Translations under genes and position numbers: made by a program
From: a candidate division KSB1 bacterium
GTDB lineage: Bacteria > Zhuqueibacterota > Zhuqueibacteria > Residuimicrobiales > Krinioviventaceae
DNA: 32,992 nt
Direction: 5' to 3'
Assembly (NCBI GenBank): GCA_034505495.1
Contig: JAPDQV010000028.1
Coordinates: forward strand, 1-32,992
Notes under the pieces: generated by a model
Database searches by the model: none
The model's input: the letters and a program-made list of their open reading frames with translations, nothing else
What the model was told of the DNA's origin: nothing
In this document: piece after piece, positions 1-7,787 of the stretch
Layout of the letters: each line of letters opens with the position of its first letter
How positions within the stretch are numbered: the stretch's first letter is position 1

Positions 1-504
<504 letters not shown>

Positions 505-647
505 GCTTTCACCCGTATGTCCAGTTCTGGTCGCGAATCTAAAGACGTCTAATTCTTTTTTTTGCGGCTATAACTCAACGCGGATCGGCTTCATTTCCGC
601 CCAATTCTTCGAATACTGCAGAAAAGTAAAAACGGCTTGGTTGTGAT

Positions 648-1094
648 CTATTTCTCCGATTCAATGATCAACGGCGGTTTGCCGGCTTTGGCGCGCAGTT
701 CATTGACCGCTTTTATGACTGGGGGACGAGAGATCAATCGGCGTTCCAAACCATATTTGCCGGGAAAATTGATCAGCATCAGACCGGCAATGATCGTCAG
801 GATGCCCTGGCCGGGCAGCACCAGCATGGCAATGCCGGCGAGAATCACCACCCAACCGATCAAATTTTTTAGGAGTATCAAAAGCATACGGATGGCCGGA
901 TGACGCTTTGTGTTACGCCTTTTCCTGCGTTTGGCCGAAAAATAGTCTGCCGGCAGATGGATCAACAGCAACGGAACGGAAGCCAGAGTGCCGAAAAAGG
1001 CGACGATCGAAAAAACCATCAAACCCAGCAGCAAAACTTTGTGGGCGCGCATGAATTCGAATAGAAATCGCCCCAATTCAGTCATCGATTCCAT
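648..1094 (-). CDS. Small PGPGW-like inner-membrane protein of unknown function
   Basis: A 148-residue protein with a hydrophobic N-terminal segment (about residues 18-45, VLLLGLMVFSIVAFFGTLAS onward), a basic linker (KRRKRRNTKR) and a second hydrophobic hairpin (about residues 75-110). That hairpin carries LAGIAMLVLPGQGILTIIAG, which resembles the PGPGW putative transmembrane family (a GxxxLxLPGPG signature followed by a glycine-rich helix), here PGQG instead of PGPG. Function is unknown in the family. The ATG at 1094 is preceded by a purine-rich AAAGAGA; an internal ATG three codons downstream is an alternative start. It is divergent from the outer-membrane protein at 1279 and stands alone on its strand. 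Confidence 0.7.
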   Translation of the reverse strand: MESMTELGRFLFEFMRAHKVLLLGLMVFSIVAFFGTLASVPLLLIHLPADYFSAKRRKRRNTKRHPAIRMLLILLKNLIGWVVILAGIAMLVLPGQGILTIIAGLMLINFPGKYGLERRLISRPPVIKAVNELRAKAGKPPLIIESEK

Positions 1095-1168
1095 GATTCT
1101 CTTTCAAACGGGCTTTCGGCAGCAAAAATAGGCATTCCGACGGCTAAATGCATCGATTTTTTTCAGTC

Positions 1169-1200
1169 AAAAATAAAGAATTATTTTTTTCTTTATTTTT
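1169..1200. repeat. A/T-only-type inverted repeat between divergent genes
   Basis: AAAAATAAAG at 1169-1178 is the exact reverse complement of CTTTATTTTT at 1191-1200, separated by 12 A/T-rich bases. It sits in the gap between two divergent genes, so it is not placed as a normal terminator. It may be a protein-binding or promoter-melting region, or a by-product of low complexity. Confidence 0.4.
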
Positions 1201-1226
1201 GGGGAATTAATCGCTCTTAAAACACG

Positions 1227-1256
1227 TTGAAACGCGCACTAATTCACTGCATTATT
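1227..1256 (+). promoter_or_regulatory. Weak sigma-70-like promoter candidate before the outer-membrane protein gene
   Basis: TTGAAA (1227-1232) is followed after 17-18 bases by CATTAT/ATTATT (1250-1256). The -35 is close to consensus and the -10 is weak. A start site near 1262 would give a very short leader ahead of the GGAGG at about 1268. This is pattern matching only. Confidence 0.3.
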
Positions 1257-1278
1257 CATTTTCCCAACGGAGGAAAAA

Positions 1279-1866
1279 ATGAAAAAGTTCTTTTTGTTTC
1301 CGGCGCTTGTTCTGATGGTTGCCTTTCCGCTTTATTCGCAGGTTGCGGTCAATGTGTTTACCGGCTTGAGCTACTCGGCCTTTGAGGATCAGGAAGAATC
1401 GGCTTCGGCGATTCCTCTCGGGGTTGCGGTCGGTTATGCGGCCATGCCCAACCTCGAAGTGGGCGGCGAGGTCAATCTGGCGCTGCCGGGTTACGGCTTT
1501 GAAAGCGAATTCTGGGGCATGAAAATGACCTCGACCTTTAAGCAGAACCTGGTCGGAATTTTCGGACGCTATTATTTGGGTAAGGGCAACCTCAAACCCT
1601 TTGTCAAAGGCGGGCTGGGTATGTATTTCGGCGATGCCGAGGTTGAACTCAGCTATGAAGGAGAAAAGCATAAAGAAACCATAGATGTTAACAGCGCCTT
1701 GGGATTTAATCTCGGTGCAGGCGTGATGCTTAAGAAAGGTTTTTACGCTGAATTCAACTATAACATCGTTTCCCGCAAAGCCTCGGACAGCGAGTCGGGC
1801 GAAGAAAGCGATTCCTTCGGCATGAACACCTGGGCGGTGCAGCTCGGGTATCGATTCAAGCTGTAA
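1279..1866 (+). CDS. Outer-membrane beta-barrel protein (OmpA/OmpW-like porin fold)
   Basis: A 195-residue protein with a Sec signal peptide (MKKFFLFPALVLMVAFPLYS, cleavage before or after Q21). The mature part alternates short aromatic and glycine-rich strands, for example FGRYYLGKGNLKPFVKGGLG and GFYAEFNYNIV, and ends in YRFKL, with the last strand carrying the aromatic pattern used by the BAM complex. This fits the eight-stranded 'outer membrane protein beta-barrel domain' family. The start is supported by GGAGG eight bases upstream. It is monocistronic, and a hairpin terminator follows. No substrate or specific role can be read from the sequence. Confidence 0.85.
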   Translation: MKKFFLFPALVLMVAFPLYSQVAVNVFTGLSYSAFEDQEESASAIPLGVAVGYAAMPNLEVGGEVNLALPGYGFESEFWGMKMTSTFKQNLVGIFGRYYLGKGNLKPFVKGGLGMYFGDAEVELSYEGEKHKETIDVNSALGFNLGAGVMLKKGFYAEFNYNIVSRKASDSESGEESDSFGMNTWAVQLGYRFKL

Positions 1867-1889
1867 TACCTTTTTGATTGAACAAGAAG

Positions 1890-1916
1890 AAGGCGGCCTT
1901 TAAAGCCGCCTTTTTT
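1890..1916 (+). terminator. Rho-independent terminator (probably serving both flanking convergent genes)
   Basis: AAGGCGGC (1890-1897) pairs with GCCGCCTT (1905-1912) around a 7-base loop and runs into a T tract. It lies 24 bases after the outer-membrane protein stop and touches the 3' end of the minus-strand gene at 1915. Confidence 0.85.
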
Positions 1917-2610
1917 ATTTGATGACCGTCAGTTTCTTGACAAAAGGTCTGCCGTCAAGGCGCAGGCAGCAGAGGTAGGTGCCTGCAGGAACTCGATGCG
2001 CAAGGTCGTCTTCGAGATTCCATAGAATTGAATAGGTCCCCGCACCTTTTATACCGGATTCCAGTGCCCTTACTCGCCGTCCCAACAGGTCATAGATTTC
2101 CAAATGAACCGCTGCGGGATGCGGAAGCGAGTAAATCAGCGTGGCCGCACCCCGGACAGGATTACGCATCTGCAGCGGCTCGCCGAAAAGGCCCGCTGCT
2201 TCCTGCGTTTCTCGCTCGGATACTCTCGTAGGATCTAAGGCCGGATCGAAATACCGGCCGACACGGCCGTGCGTTTCGACCGCCCAAGCGCAGGATGGAT
2301 CAACGAAATGGACATCGGACCAAGAACAATTTAACGGCACGGGGGTCTCCCGCTTCCATGTTTTGCCGGAATCCTGCGTATGAAGCACAAGACCTGACGA
2401 GCCGACGGCATATCCCTCACGGCGGTCGAAAAATTGGATGTCCTGCAGCACGTCTTCCGAAAGGGCGGCCTGCAACTGTTCAGTCCACGTTTCGCCGCCG
2501 TTCGTCGTCAGATGCAGCCGGTCATGCCTTCCGGCAATCGAGCCGATTTGCGCATCGAAAAATTGGACTCGGCAAAGCGGGAACTCGCAGTCCGCGCGGC
2601 ATCGGATATC
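1915..2610 (-). pseudogene. YCF48/BNR-repeat secreted protein with T9SS-like C-terminal domain, 5' end missing or frameshifted
   Basis: The open frame runs from just after a TGA at 2611-2613 down to TAA at 1915. It encodes two BNR/YCF48-type repeats (VQFFDAQIGSIAG...TTNGGETW and IQFFDRREGYAVG...TQDSGKTW), a linker, and a FlgD-like Ig C-terminal domain (LEIYDLLGRRVRALESG ... GTYLCCLRLDGRPFVKKLTV) typical of T9SS-like sorted proteins of FCB bacteria. No ATG or GTG lies between the TGA and the first repeat. The only nearby initiator in frame is a TTG at 2475, which lies inside the second half of repeat 1, and there is no signal peptide. The ATG at 2696 is in another frame and ends inside this one. 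I infer a 5' truncation or frameshift; an assembly error would look the same. Confidence 0.65.
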
Positions 2611-2731
2611 TCAATTGCCTGCAGCCGGCGCAAAGAACGGAACTGGTGCAAAAAGGCTGGGCGTGAATTTCGTTTTTGTCCCCCTTGTTTGTTCATAAAT
2701 TAGGTTTGACCTTAGCGACCAGGTTTTTTCT

Positions 2732-5500
2732 TTATTTTATGCAAATCAATTTTATGCACTTGGTTGTCTGCGCGGCCTCGATTCGGCAAAAATAGACGCC
2801 GCTTGCCGCCGCCGTATCGTTTTCGGTTCGGCCGTCCCAAACCAGCAGGTGCATTCCGGACGGCAGAGGGCCGTGGTGCAGCATTTTGACCGTGCGCCCG
2901 CGGGCATCGAAAATCGTCACCCTGACCTCGGCGTCGCCGGGCAGATCGAATCGGATGACGGTTTCGCTGTTGAACGGATTGGGGCGGCTTTCCGCCTGCA
3001 ACTGCATTTGGGCAGTGTCTTTGGGGCCGGCGATACCGGACGGATTTGTTCGAAAGATTTTGCGGTCGAGGAGCAACCGATATTGACCGGGGGAAAAGGC
3101 AAAAAGCGTATCGGTGTTGCGGATGGTCAGGCTGTCGCCGTTCAGGTCGTACCATTTTCCGCTTTTGGCAAGCGGCATGGATTTCTCCAACGGGATCACA
3201 TCGAAATTGGCGGCCAAGGCGACGTTGAGCGAGTCGCTTGTCAGGCTCATCCATTTGAACGAGGCGGCGAAGGACGACTTGACCGCCGGGTTGATCATTT
3301 CCGGCCGTTTTTTCAGCCGGATAAAGGATGCGTAGGCATCGTAAAGGGCGCGGCGTTCGGGCACGTCGAAATAGTTCCAGCGGATCGGCTTTTCGCCGGT
3401 GCGGCCGTTGGCGTCGATGCTGACGTCATATCCCAGTTCGCCGAACTGCCAGATCATCTTGGGGCCCGGCATCAGCAGCAGAAAGGCCGCCGCCGCCTCG
3501 ACGCGCTGCAGCGCCGTCCTGAGTTGGCGGACGTTGTAGCTGCCGCTGCGGTTGCCGTAGAGGAGGTTTTTCACCATCAGACGCTCTTCGTCGTGACTTT
3601 CCATATAGCCCACCAGCCGCGGCGCATCCCAACCGCGCCGGGTATAGAGTCCTGAGGAAAAATCGGATTTTCCGCCGTCGTGCCAGCCCATGGTGGCCTC
3701 ATTGAACGGCGCGTTGAGATTCCCCCACAGCAGAAACCCGGCCGCCGCCAGCTCTTTTTCTTCGCGGTTGTCGGTAAAGTGTTCGAGGATCAAATAGACG
3801 TCCGGGTCGATCAGGCGGACGTTTTCTGCCAGCCGTTTCAGCAGCGCGATCCGTCGGCCGTCGTAAGCCCAGCCGTCCCCCGGCGTGTTGGTAAAGCCCT
3901 TGCTGAAATCGAAGCGAAAGCCGTCGACGTGATAGTCGCTCAGCCAATAGGCCAACACCCGATCGACATAGGCCTGCGTGGCCGGCGACTCGTGGTTGAA
4001 ATCGTAACCCCAGGCGTAGACCGGATTAGGGGAAACCGGGTTGAGCCAGGGATTGAGGTGCTGTCGCCCTAAATAGAGCTTGACCAGCGGCGACTGGCCG
4101 TAACAGTGATTGAGCACCATATCGAGGATCACGGCGATGCCGCGGGCATGCGCCTCGTCGACCAAGCGCTTGAGGTCTTCCGCCGGTCCGTAATATTTGT
4201 CGACGGCAAAGTGAAAAGAAGGATTGTAGCCCCAGCTGCTGTTGCCCTCGAACTCGTTGACCGGCATGAGCTCGATCGCATTCACGCCGAGATTCTGCAG
4301 ATAGTCCAATTTTTCGATGACGCCGGCGAAACTGTGTTCTTGCGTAAAATCGCGCACCAGCAGCTCGTAAATGACCAGCTGCTCGGCCGGCGGGCGTTGG
4401 AAAGCGGTCGTTTGCCAAGCAAAGCCCGCTTTCCCCGGCTGCAGGACCGAGACGATGCCGCTCGTCCTGCCGTGCGGATAGGGCTTCAGGTCAGCAAAGG
4501 TGCTGCGGCTGATGCCGGAGTCGTGCATGGGATCGAGGATTTTTTCGGCGTACGGGTCGGCGATGCGCCGGCGTCCGTCTACCCAAAACTGGTAGCCGTA
4601 TTCAGCGCCGGATTGCAGATTGTCCAGTTCAAGCCAATACCTTTGACCGTCGGGCGTCGGCTGCATAAAGTAGTCGGGCTCGGCCTGCCAGTCGTTGAAA
4701 TCGCCGATGAGATAGACAAACGAATGGTGGGGGGCAAATAAAACGAACCGGATGCGGTCGCCCAGGTCGGTGATGCCGTCACGGGCGTCTGCCGGCAGAT
4801 CGATCGGTTCAGGATGGTAGACCAGGCAGGTAAAGGACACGACTTTTTCCCCATTGCCGTGAGCCTTCGCCGTAAAACGGTATTTCCCGACCTCCGAGCC
4901 GAGGAAGGTGTAAACTAACGAATCTTCCGCTGTCTGCGCCTTGAGCCGGCCGTCCTGCAGCAGCTCGATTTCTTGCGCTTCTTTTGCGACGAGCCGAATT
5001 TGCAGCGAGTCGCCGAGGCGCACAAAGCCGGTCGAATCAAAGGGCGAAAGCAGAGCCAGATCGAGACCCGGCTTGGCCAGCGGCAAAAAGATGTCGCCGC
5101 CGTCTTCCGTTTTGCCCTCCTGCTTGGCGTCGGCGCTGCGAAAGACAAAGGCCAGCTGCAGCACGGTTTCGTTCGGCGCGATGCCGTAATAGCTGCGGAT
5201 GTGAAACCGGATGCGCCAGCGATCGTTGCCGAGCGGCGTCATTCGAGTAGCAGGGGTGTTTTGTCCCCATTGCGTCTTGACATGTTTCCAATCCGAGGGC
5301 GACACGCTTTGACTCGTGATCACGCCGGTATGGGCGTAGACCTCGGCGGCGCCGACCAATCCGGCATTGCCTTGGGTCGCGTCGTAAATGATGGTGATCG
5401 TGTCTTCGACGGTGACAAAGTACGGCGACCAGGTAAGAATTTGGCCTAGTCCCATACTGCAGGGAAGGAAAAGAAACAGAGGAATTGCAAAGCGCTTCAT
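2732..5500 (-). CDS. Secreted GH13 alpha-amylase-family glycoside hydrolase with CBM48-like domain and T9SS-like tail
   Basis: A 922-residue protein. The chosen ATG at 5500 opens a clear signal peptide (MKRFAIPLFLFLPCSMGLGQ) with GAGGT just upstream; a frame extension to 5539 adds residues without signal character. Domain order: an N-terminal Ig-like starch-binding region, a second Ig-like region, a CBM48-like module (about residues 240-330, VYLIGDFNDWQ), then the GH13 barrel. The conserved GH13 regions are all present: DMVLNH (D460), GFRFDFSK with nucleophile D531, LILEH with acid/base E572, and ESHDE with D637. The C-terminus carries RPNPFNSETVIRFDL and a FlgD-like Ig domain ending in KLICIK, a surface-sorting signal in FCB bacteria. 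It should cleave or rearrange alpha-glucan or pullulan-type polymers outside the cell; exact specificity is not readable. Confidence 0.92.
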   Translation of the reverse strand: MKRFAIPLFLFLPCSMGLGQILTWSPYFVTVEDTITIIYDATQGNAGLVGAAEVYAHTGVITSQSVSPSDWKHVKTQWGQNTPATRMTPLGNDRWRIRFHIRSYYGIAPNETVLQLAFVFRSADAKQEGKTEDGGDIFLPLAKPGLDLALLSPFDSTGFVRLGDSLQIRLVAKEAQEIELLQDGRLKAQTAEDSLVYTFLGSEVGKYRFTAKAHGNGEKVVSFTCLVYHPEPIDLPADARDGITDLGDRIRFVLFAPHHSFVYLIGDFNDWQAEPDYFMQPTPDGQRYWLELDNLQSGAEYGYQFWVDGRRRIADPYAEKILDPMHDSGISRSTFADLKPYPHGRTSGIVSVLQPGKAGFAWQTTAFQRPPAEQLVIYELLVRDFTQEHSFAGVIEKLDYLQNLGVNAIELMPVNEFEGNSSWGYNPSFHFAVDKYYGPAEDLKRLVDEAHARGIAVILDMVLNHCYGQSPLVKLYLGRQHLNPWLNPVSPNPVYAWGYDFNHESPATQAYVDRVLAYWLSDYHVDGFRFDFSKGFTNTPGDGWAYDGRRIALLKRLAENVRLIDPDVYLILEHFTDNREEKELAAAGFLLWGNLNAPFNEATMGWHDGGKSDFSSGLYTRRGWDAPRLVGYMESHDEERLMVKNLLYGNRSGSYNVRQLRTALQRVEAAAAFLLLMPGPKMIWQFGELGYDVSIDANGRTGEKPIRWNYFDVPERRALYDAYASFIRLKKRPEMINPAVKSSFAASFKWMSLTSDSLNVALAANFDVIPLEKSMPLAKSGKWYDLNGDSLTIRNTDTLFAFSPGQYRLLLDRKIFRTNPSGIAGPKDTAQMQLQAESRPNPFNSETVIRFDLPGDAEVRVTIFDARGRTVKMLHHGPLPSGMHLLVWDGRTENDTAAASGVYFCRIEAAQTTKCIKLICIK

Positions 5501-5567
5501 AATGACCTCGATGGGCAGCAAAGTGCCGAAGGGTTGCAAGTGAACTGCTCAATTCTTAAATTGTTCG

Positions 5568-5891
5568 GTGTCGTGCGAAAATGCAAACGGCTTTTTCAAC
5601 GCCGTGTACCGGCTCGTCCGCCGCATACCGGCGGGGCGGGTGGCTACCTACGGCCAAATCGCCGCCATGCTCGGACATCCGCGCGCCGCGCGCACCGTCG
5701 GTTGGGCATTGCACGCTCTGCCGCATGACAGCGATGTGCCGTGGTGGCGGGTGATCAATGCCGCCGGACGCCCGAGCATCGACTGCATGGAACACAGCGC
5801 CGATCTGCAGCGACTGCTGCTCGAAAAAGAAGGCATCGTTTTCGACGAACGCGGCTGCACGGATTTGTCGCGCTTTCGTTGGCAGCCTTAA
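5568..5891 (+). CDS. Alkyltransferase-like (ATL) DNA repair protein, MGMT-family without the acceptor cysteine
   Basis: A 107-residue protein matching the C-terminal DNA-binding domain of O6-methylguanine-DNA methyltransferase: VYRLVRRIPAGRVATYGQIA (wing and helix), GHPRAARTVGWAL with the arginine-finger region, and then PWWRVINAAGR where true MGMTs have PCHRV. The methyl-accepting cysteine is therefore tryptophan, as in ATL proteins, which bind O6-alkylguanine, flip it out and flag it for nucleotide-excision repair. The start is GTG at 5568 with no clear ribosome-binding site. The gene is divergent from the amylase gene (67-base gap), and its stop overlaps the convergent endonuclease III gene by 4 bases, putting two DNA-repair genes side by side. 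Confidence 0.88.
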   Translation: MSCENANGFFNAVYRLVRRIPAGRVATYGQIAAMLGHPRAARTVGWALHALPHDSDVPWWRVINAAGRPSIDCMEHSADLQRLLLEKEGIVFDERGCTDLSRFRWQP

Positions 5892-6550
5892 AAGGTGCCG
5901 GCGGAAGGACAGAGTTCGGCCAAGGGACAATCCCGGCAGCGCGGTTTTTGCGCTTTACAGAGGGAACGTCCCAGTTTCAACAGGTTCATGTGCAGCGAAT
6001 AGGCCTTGCCTTTGGGCACCAGCGGCTGCATGAGATGATGCGTTTTCTCTGCCGAGGCGTTAGGCGGCACCCAGCCGAGGCGCCTGCAGATGCGGTGCAC
6101 ATGAGTGTCGACCGGAAAAACGTCGGCGCCGCAGCAGGCCATGAGAACGACGCTGATGGTCTTGATGCCGATGCCTTTGCGCGCCGTAAACAGCCTTTGC
6201 GCCTCTTCGGGCGGCAGGCTGCAGAGAAAGTCCAGATTCAGACTGCCGTAAGTTTCGAGCAGCCACTGCAGTACGCTTTTGAGGGTTTGCGCCTTTTGGT
6301 TGCCGAGACCGGCGGGGCGGATGGCGGCGGCGATTTCGGCGAGCGGCGCTGCGGCCAGTTGGTTCCAGTCGGGAAACCGCTCGCGCAGTCGGGCATAGGC
6401 GAGGTCGCGGTTGGCATCGTTGGTGTTTTGCGATAGTATGGTGAGAATCAAACTGTCGAGCGGATTGCACGAAGTATCGCGTTGCGGTTCGCCGAAAAAC
6501 TCTTCCAACTTGTAGGTGGCCCAATGAACGTTCTGCAAAAGATCCTGCAT
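5888..6550 (-). CDS. nth: Endonuclease III-like DNA glycosylase/AP lyase
   Basis: A 220-residue HhH-GPD protein, close to the usual 210-220 residues of endonuclease III. The helix-hairpin-helix reads ARKGIGIKTISVVL with K130 in the position of the Schiff-base lysine, followed by VFPVDTHVHRICRRLGW with D148 as the catalytic aspartate. Cys198, 205, 208 and 214 form the C-x6-C-x2-C-x5-C loop that binds the 4Fe-4S cluster. It should remove oxidised pyrimidines and nick abasic sites. The family has several lineages, so a specialised Nth-like protein is possible. The start at 6550 overlaps the divergent queT start by about 27 bases; no strong ribosome-binding site was seen. Confidence 0.9.
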   Translation of the reverse strand: MQDLLQNVHWATYKLEEFFGEPQRDTSCNPLDSLILTILSQNTNDANRDLAYARLRERFPDWNQLAAAPLAEIAAAIRPAGLGNQKAQTLKSVLQWLLETYGSLNLDFLCSLPPEEAQRLFTARKGIGIKTISVVLMACCGADVFPVDTHVHRICRRLGWVPPNASAEKTHHLMQPLVPKGKAYSLHMNLLKLGRSLCKAQKPRCRDCPLAELCPSAGTF

Positions 6551-7018
6551 AAAAAACCCATGACCCGAATAGTGACGCTATCTGCGATTATTGCGGCGCT
6601 CTACGCGGCGACCACAGTTCTGTTGGCGCCGTTCAGCTACGGTCCCATGCAGGTGCGCATCGCCGAGGCGCTGACGGTGCTGCCTTATCTGTATCCCGAA
6701 GCCATCCCCGGCCTGTATTTCGGCTGCATGGCGGCGAACATTTGGGGCGGCTATGGACCGATCGATATTTTCGGCGGCAGCGCCGTTACCTTAGTGGCCG
6801 CGCTGCTGACGTTTTATCTTCGGCGGTTCGGAAAACCGTGGCTGGCGCCGCTGCCGCCGGTCGTTTTGAATGCTCTGGCGGTCGGGTATTACCTTCATTT
6901 GCTTACCGAGACGCCGCTTGGGTTGAGCATCGGCATGGTGGGAGCGGGGCAGCTCATCGCCTGTTTCGGGCTTGGGCTTCCGCTCCTCTATGCGCTTTCC
7001 CGTCGGAATCTCTTTTGA
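6524..7018 (+). CDS. queT: QueT-type queuosine-precursor ECF transporter S component
   Basis: A 164-residue integral membrane protein with about five to six hydrophobic segments. The signature region SYGPMQVRIAEALTVLPYL followed by PEAIPGLYFGCMAANIWGG and DIFGGSAVTLVAALLTF is characteristic of QueT, the substrate-binding subunit of an energy-coupling-factor importer for queuosine precursors. ATG at 6524 is preceded by AGGTGG seven bases upstream; a frame extension to 6482 would lie inside nth. No preQ1 riboswitch was recognised in the short upstream region, which is occupied by nth. The 3' half (6791-7018) overlaps the coding region of the convergent ylxQ gene on the other strand. No ECF ATPase or EcfT gene is in the window, so it probably uses a shared module. 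Confidence 0.9.
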   Translation: MNVLQKILHKKPMTRIVTLSAIIAALYAATTVLLAPFSYGPMQVRIAEALTVLPYLYPEAIPGLYFGCMAANIWGGYGPIDIFGGSAVTLVAALLTFYLRRFGKPWLAPLPPVVLNALAVGYYLHLLTETPLGLSIGMVGAGQLIACFGLGLPLLYALSRRNLF

Positions 7019-7315
7019 CAGGAATTTGCACAAGGAACGGGCAAAATTTGCATCGGTAATACCCAGGATTGCCGCTTCACTGCGTCCCAGCAACTGTCCC
7101 ATCATATCCTTGGTTCCAAAGCGAAATGCGCGGACGTTTTCGATGTCCCGTTCCAAAAAACGCAGATGTCTTTCCGAGGCGTCCTCCGTCAAAATGATCA
7201 ATTGCAGTTTGTTGCGATGGTATGCCGTTTCGACGGCGGTTTTACCGATTGCCAGCTTGCCCGCCTTGCGCGCAAAGCCGATGAGCGTTCTTATTTTGTT
7301 TTCCGGATCAGACAC
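6791..7315 (-). CDS. ylxQ: YlxQ-type L7Ae/L30e-family RNA-binding protein with long basic tail
   Basis: A 174-residue protein. Residues about 1-103 form an L7Ae/L30e/S12e/Gadd45 domain (IGFARKAGKLAIGKTAVETA, then LIILTEDASERHLRFLE and LGRSEAAILGITDANFA), as in the kink-turn binding YlxQ protein. The remaining 70 residues are basic and low in hydrophobics (KRIEERKPKPET..., QNDRRQRRQPRF, KRQQRGH) and have no recognised fold; almost all of them are encoded antisense to queT. Start is GTG at 7315 with AGAGGAG nine bases upstream. It overlaps ylxR by 25 bases, as expected of a coupled pair. In most bacteria ylxR-ylxQ sit between nusA and infB; here neither neighbour is present. Confidence 0.87.
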   Translation of the reverse strand: MSDPENKIRTLIGFARKAGKLAIGKTAVETAYHRNKLQLIILTEDASERHLRFLERDIENVRAFRFGTKDMMGQLLGRSEAAILGITDANFARSLCKFLSKEIPTGKRIEERKPKPETGDELPRSHHADAQPKRRLGKQMKVIPDRQSIQNDRRQRRQPRFSEPPKIKRQQRGH

Positions 7316-7575
7316 GTTGCAAACTCCTCTTTTAGCCTTTCGGCGTCAAATCGAACTGTCGCTTTTAGAGGGCGACTAAAGGCCCGCGATTTGATCGCCA
7401 GCTGCAGACACCTATTGTCGGCGCATAGATAGCCGCCGCGGCCGGGTAGAATCTGGCGCAGATCGAAAATCAGCTCTCCGTTGCCGCCGCATACAAAGCG
7501 GATGAGTTCCCGCTTCGGCCGCTTTTGCCTGCAGCCGACGCAAGTGCGCAGAGGTATGTGATGTCTTTTTACCAT
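7291..7575 (-). CDS. ylxR: YlxR (DUF448) RNA-binding protein
   Basis: A 94-residue protein with the YlxR signature HIPLRTCVGCRQKRPKREL near the N-terminus, then IRFV and LPGRGGYLC followed by CLQLAIKSRAFSR. This is the DUF448 fold, recently linked in Firmicutes to RNase P (RnpM), and generally encoded in the nusA-infB region. The ATG at 7575 is preferred because the family begins a few residues before RTCVGC; an extension to 7629 is open but adds no family residues. It is translationally coupled to ylxQ by a 25-base overlap. The gene is divergent from the kinase operon beginning at 7788. Confidence 0.9.
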   Translation of the reverse strand: MVKRHHIPLRTCVGCRQKRPKRELIRFVCGGNGELIFDLRQILPGRGGYLCADNRCLQLAIKSRAFSRPLKATVRFDAERLKEEFATCLIRKTK

Positions 7576-7661
7576 TTCTTCTGCAGGGGATGTCGAAAAT
7601 AAAGTAACGGATCGGCGAGATTTTTCCAATACAAAAACTTTTCCCGGTAATAAAATAAGTG

Positions 7662-7690
7662 TTGCTTTGACTGGACAACCTGCTTATATT
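7662..7690 (+). promoter_or_regulatory. Sigma-70-like promoter for the histidine kinase operon
   Basis: TTGCTT (7662-7667), a 17-base spacer, and TATATT (7685-7690). It is about 95 bases ahead of the first kinase gene, in the divergent gap, with a 20-base palindrome immediately after the -10. Sequence inspection only. Confidence 0.5.
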
Positions 7691-7693
7691 CAT

Positions 7694-7713
7694 GATCGAA
7701 TGATCATTCGATC
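7694..7713. promoter_or_regulatory. Perfect 20-bp palindrome, probable operator
   Basis: GATCGAATGATCATTCGATC reads identically on both strands. It lies 4 bases after the candidate -10 box, over the expected start of transcription of the kinase operon and about 120 bases upstream of ylxR. A dimeric repressor at this position would block the promoter. Which protein binds is not known. Confidence 0.6.
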
Positions 7714-7787
7714 GTTGCATCTGGTGAACAAAATAATCCGCTCAAAAAGTCCTTTTCCGCACGGGAACCGGCGCCGAAGCAAAAATC

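Noticed and set aside
2508..2696. 62-codon minus-strand frame starting at ATG 2696
   Set aside because: Highly basic and not signal-like, and out of frame with the clear BNR repeats that overlap it; at most it is the damaged 5' end of the pseudogene.
6482..6560. preQ1 riboswitch ahead of queT
   Set aside because: The upstream sequence codes for the divergent nth gene, and no pseudoknot-type preQ1 core was visible.
7667..7690. TTGACT as -35 of the kinase promoter
   Set aside because: Only 12 bases to TATATT; TTGCTT at 7662 gives the normal 17-base spacing.
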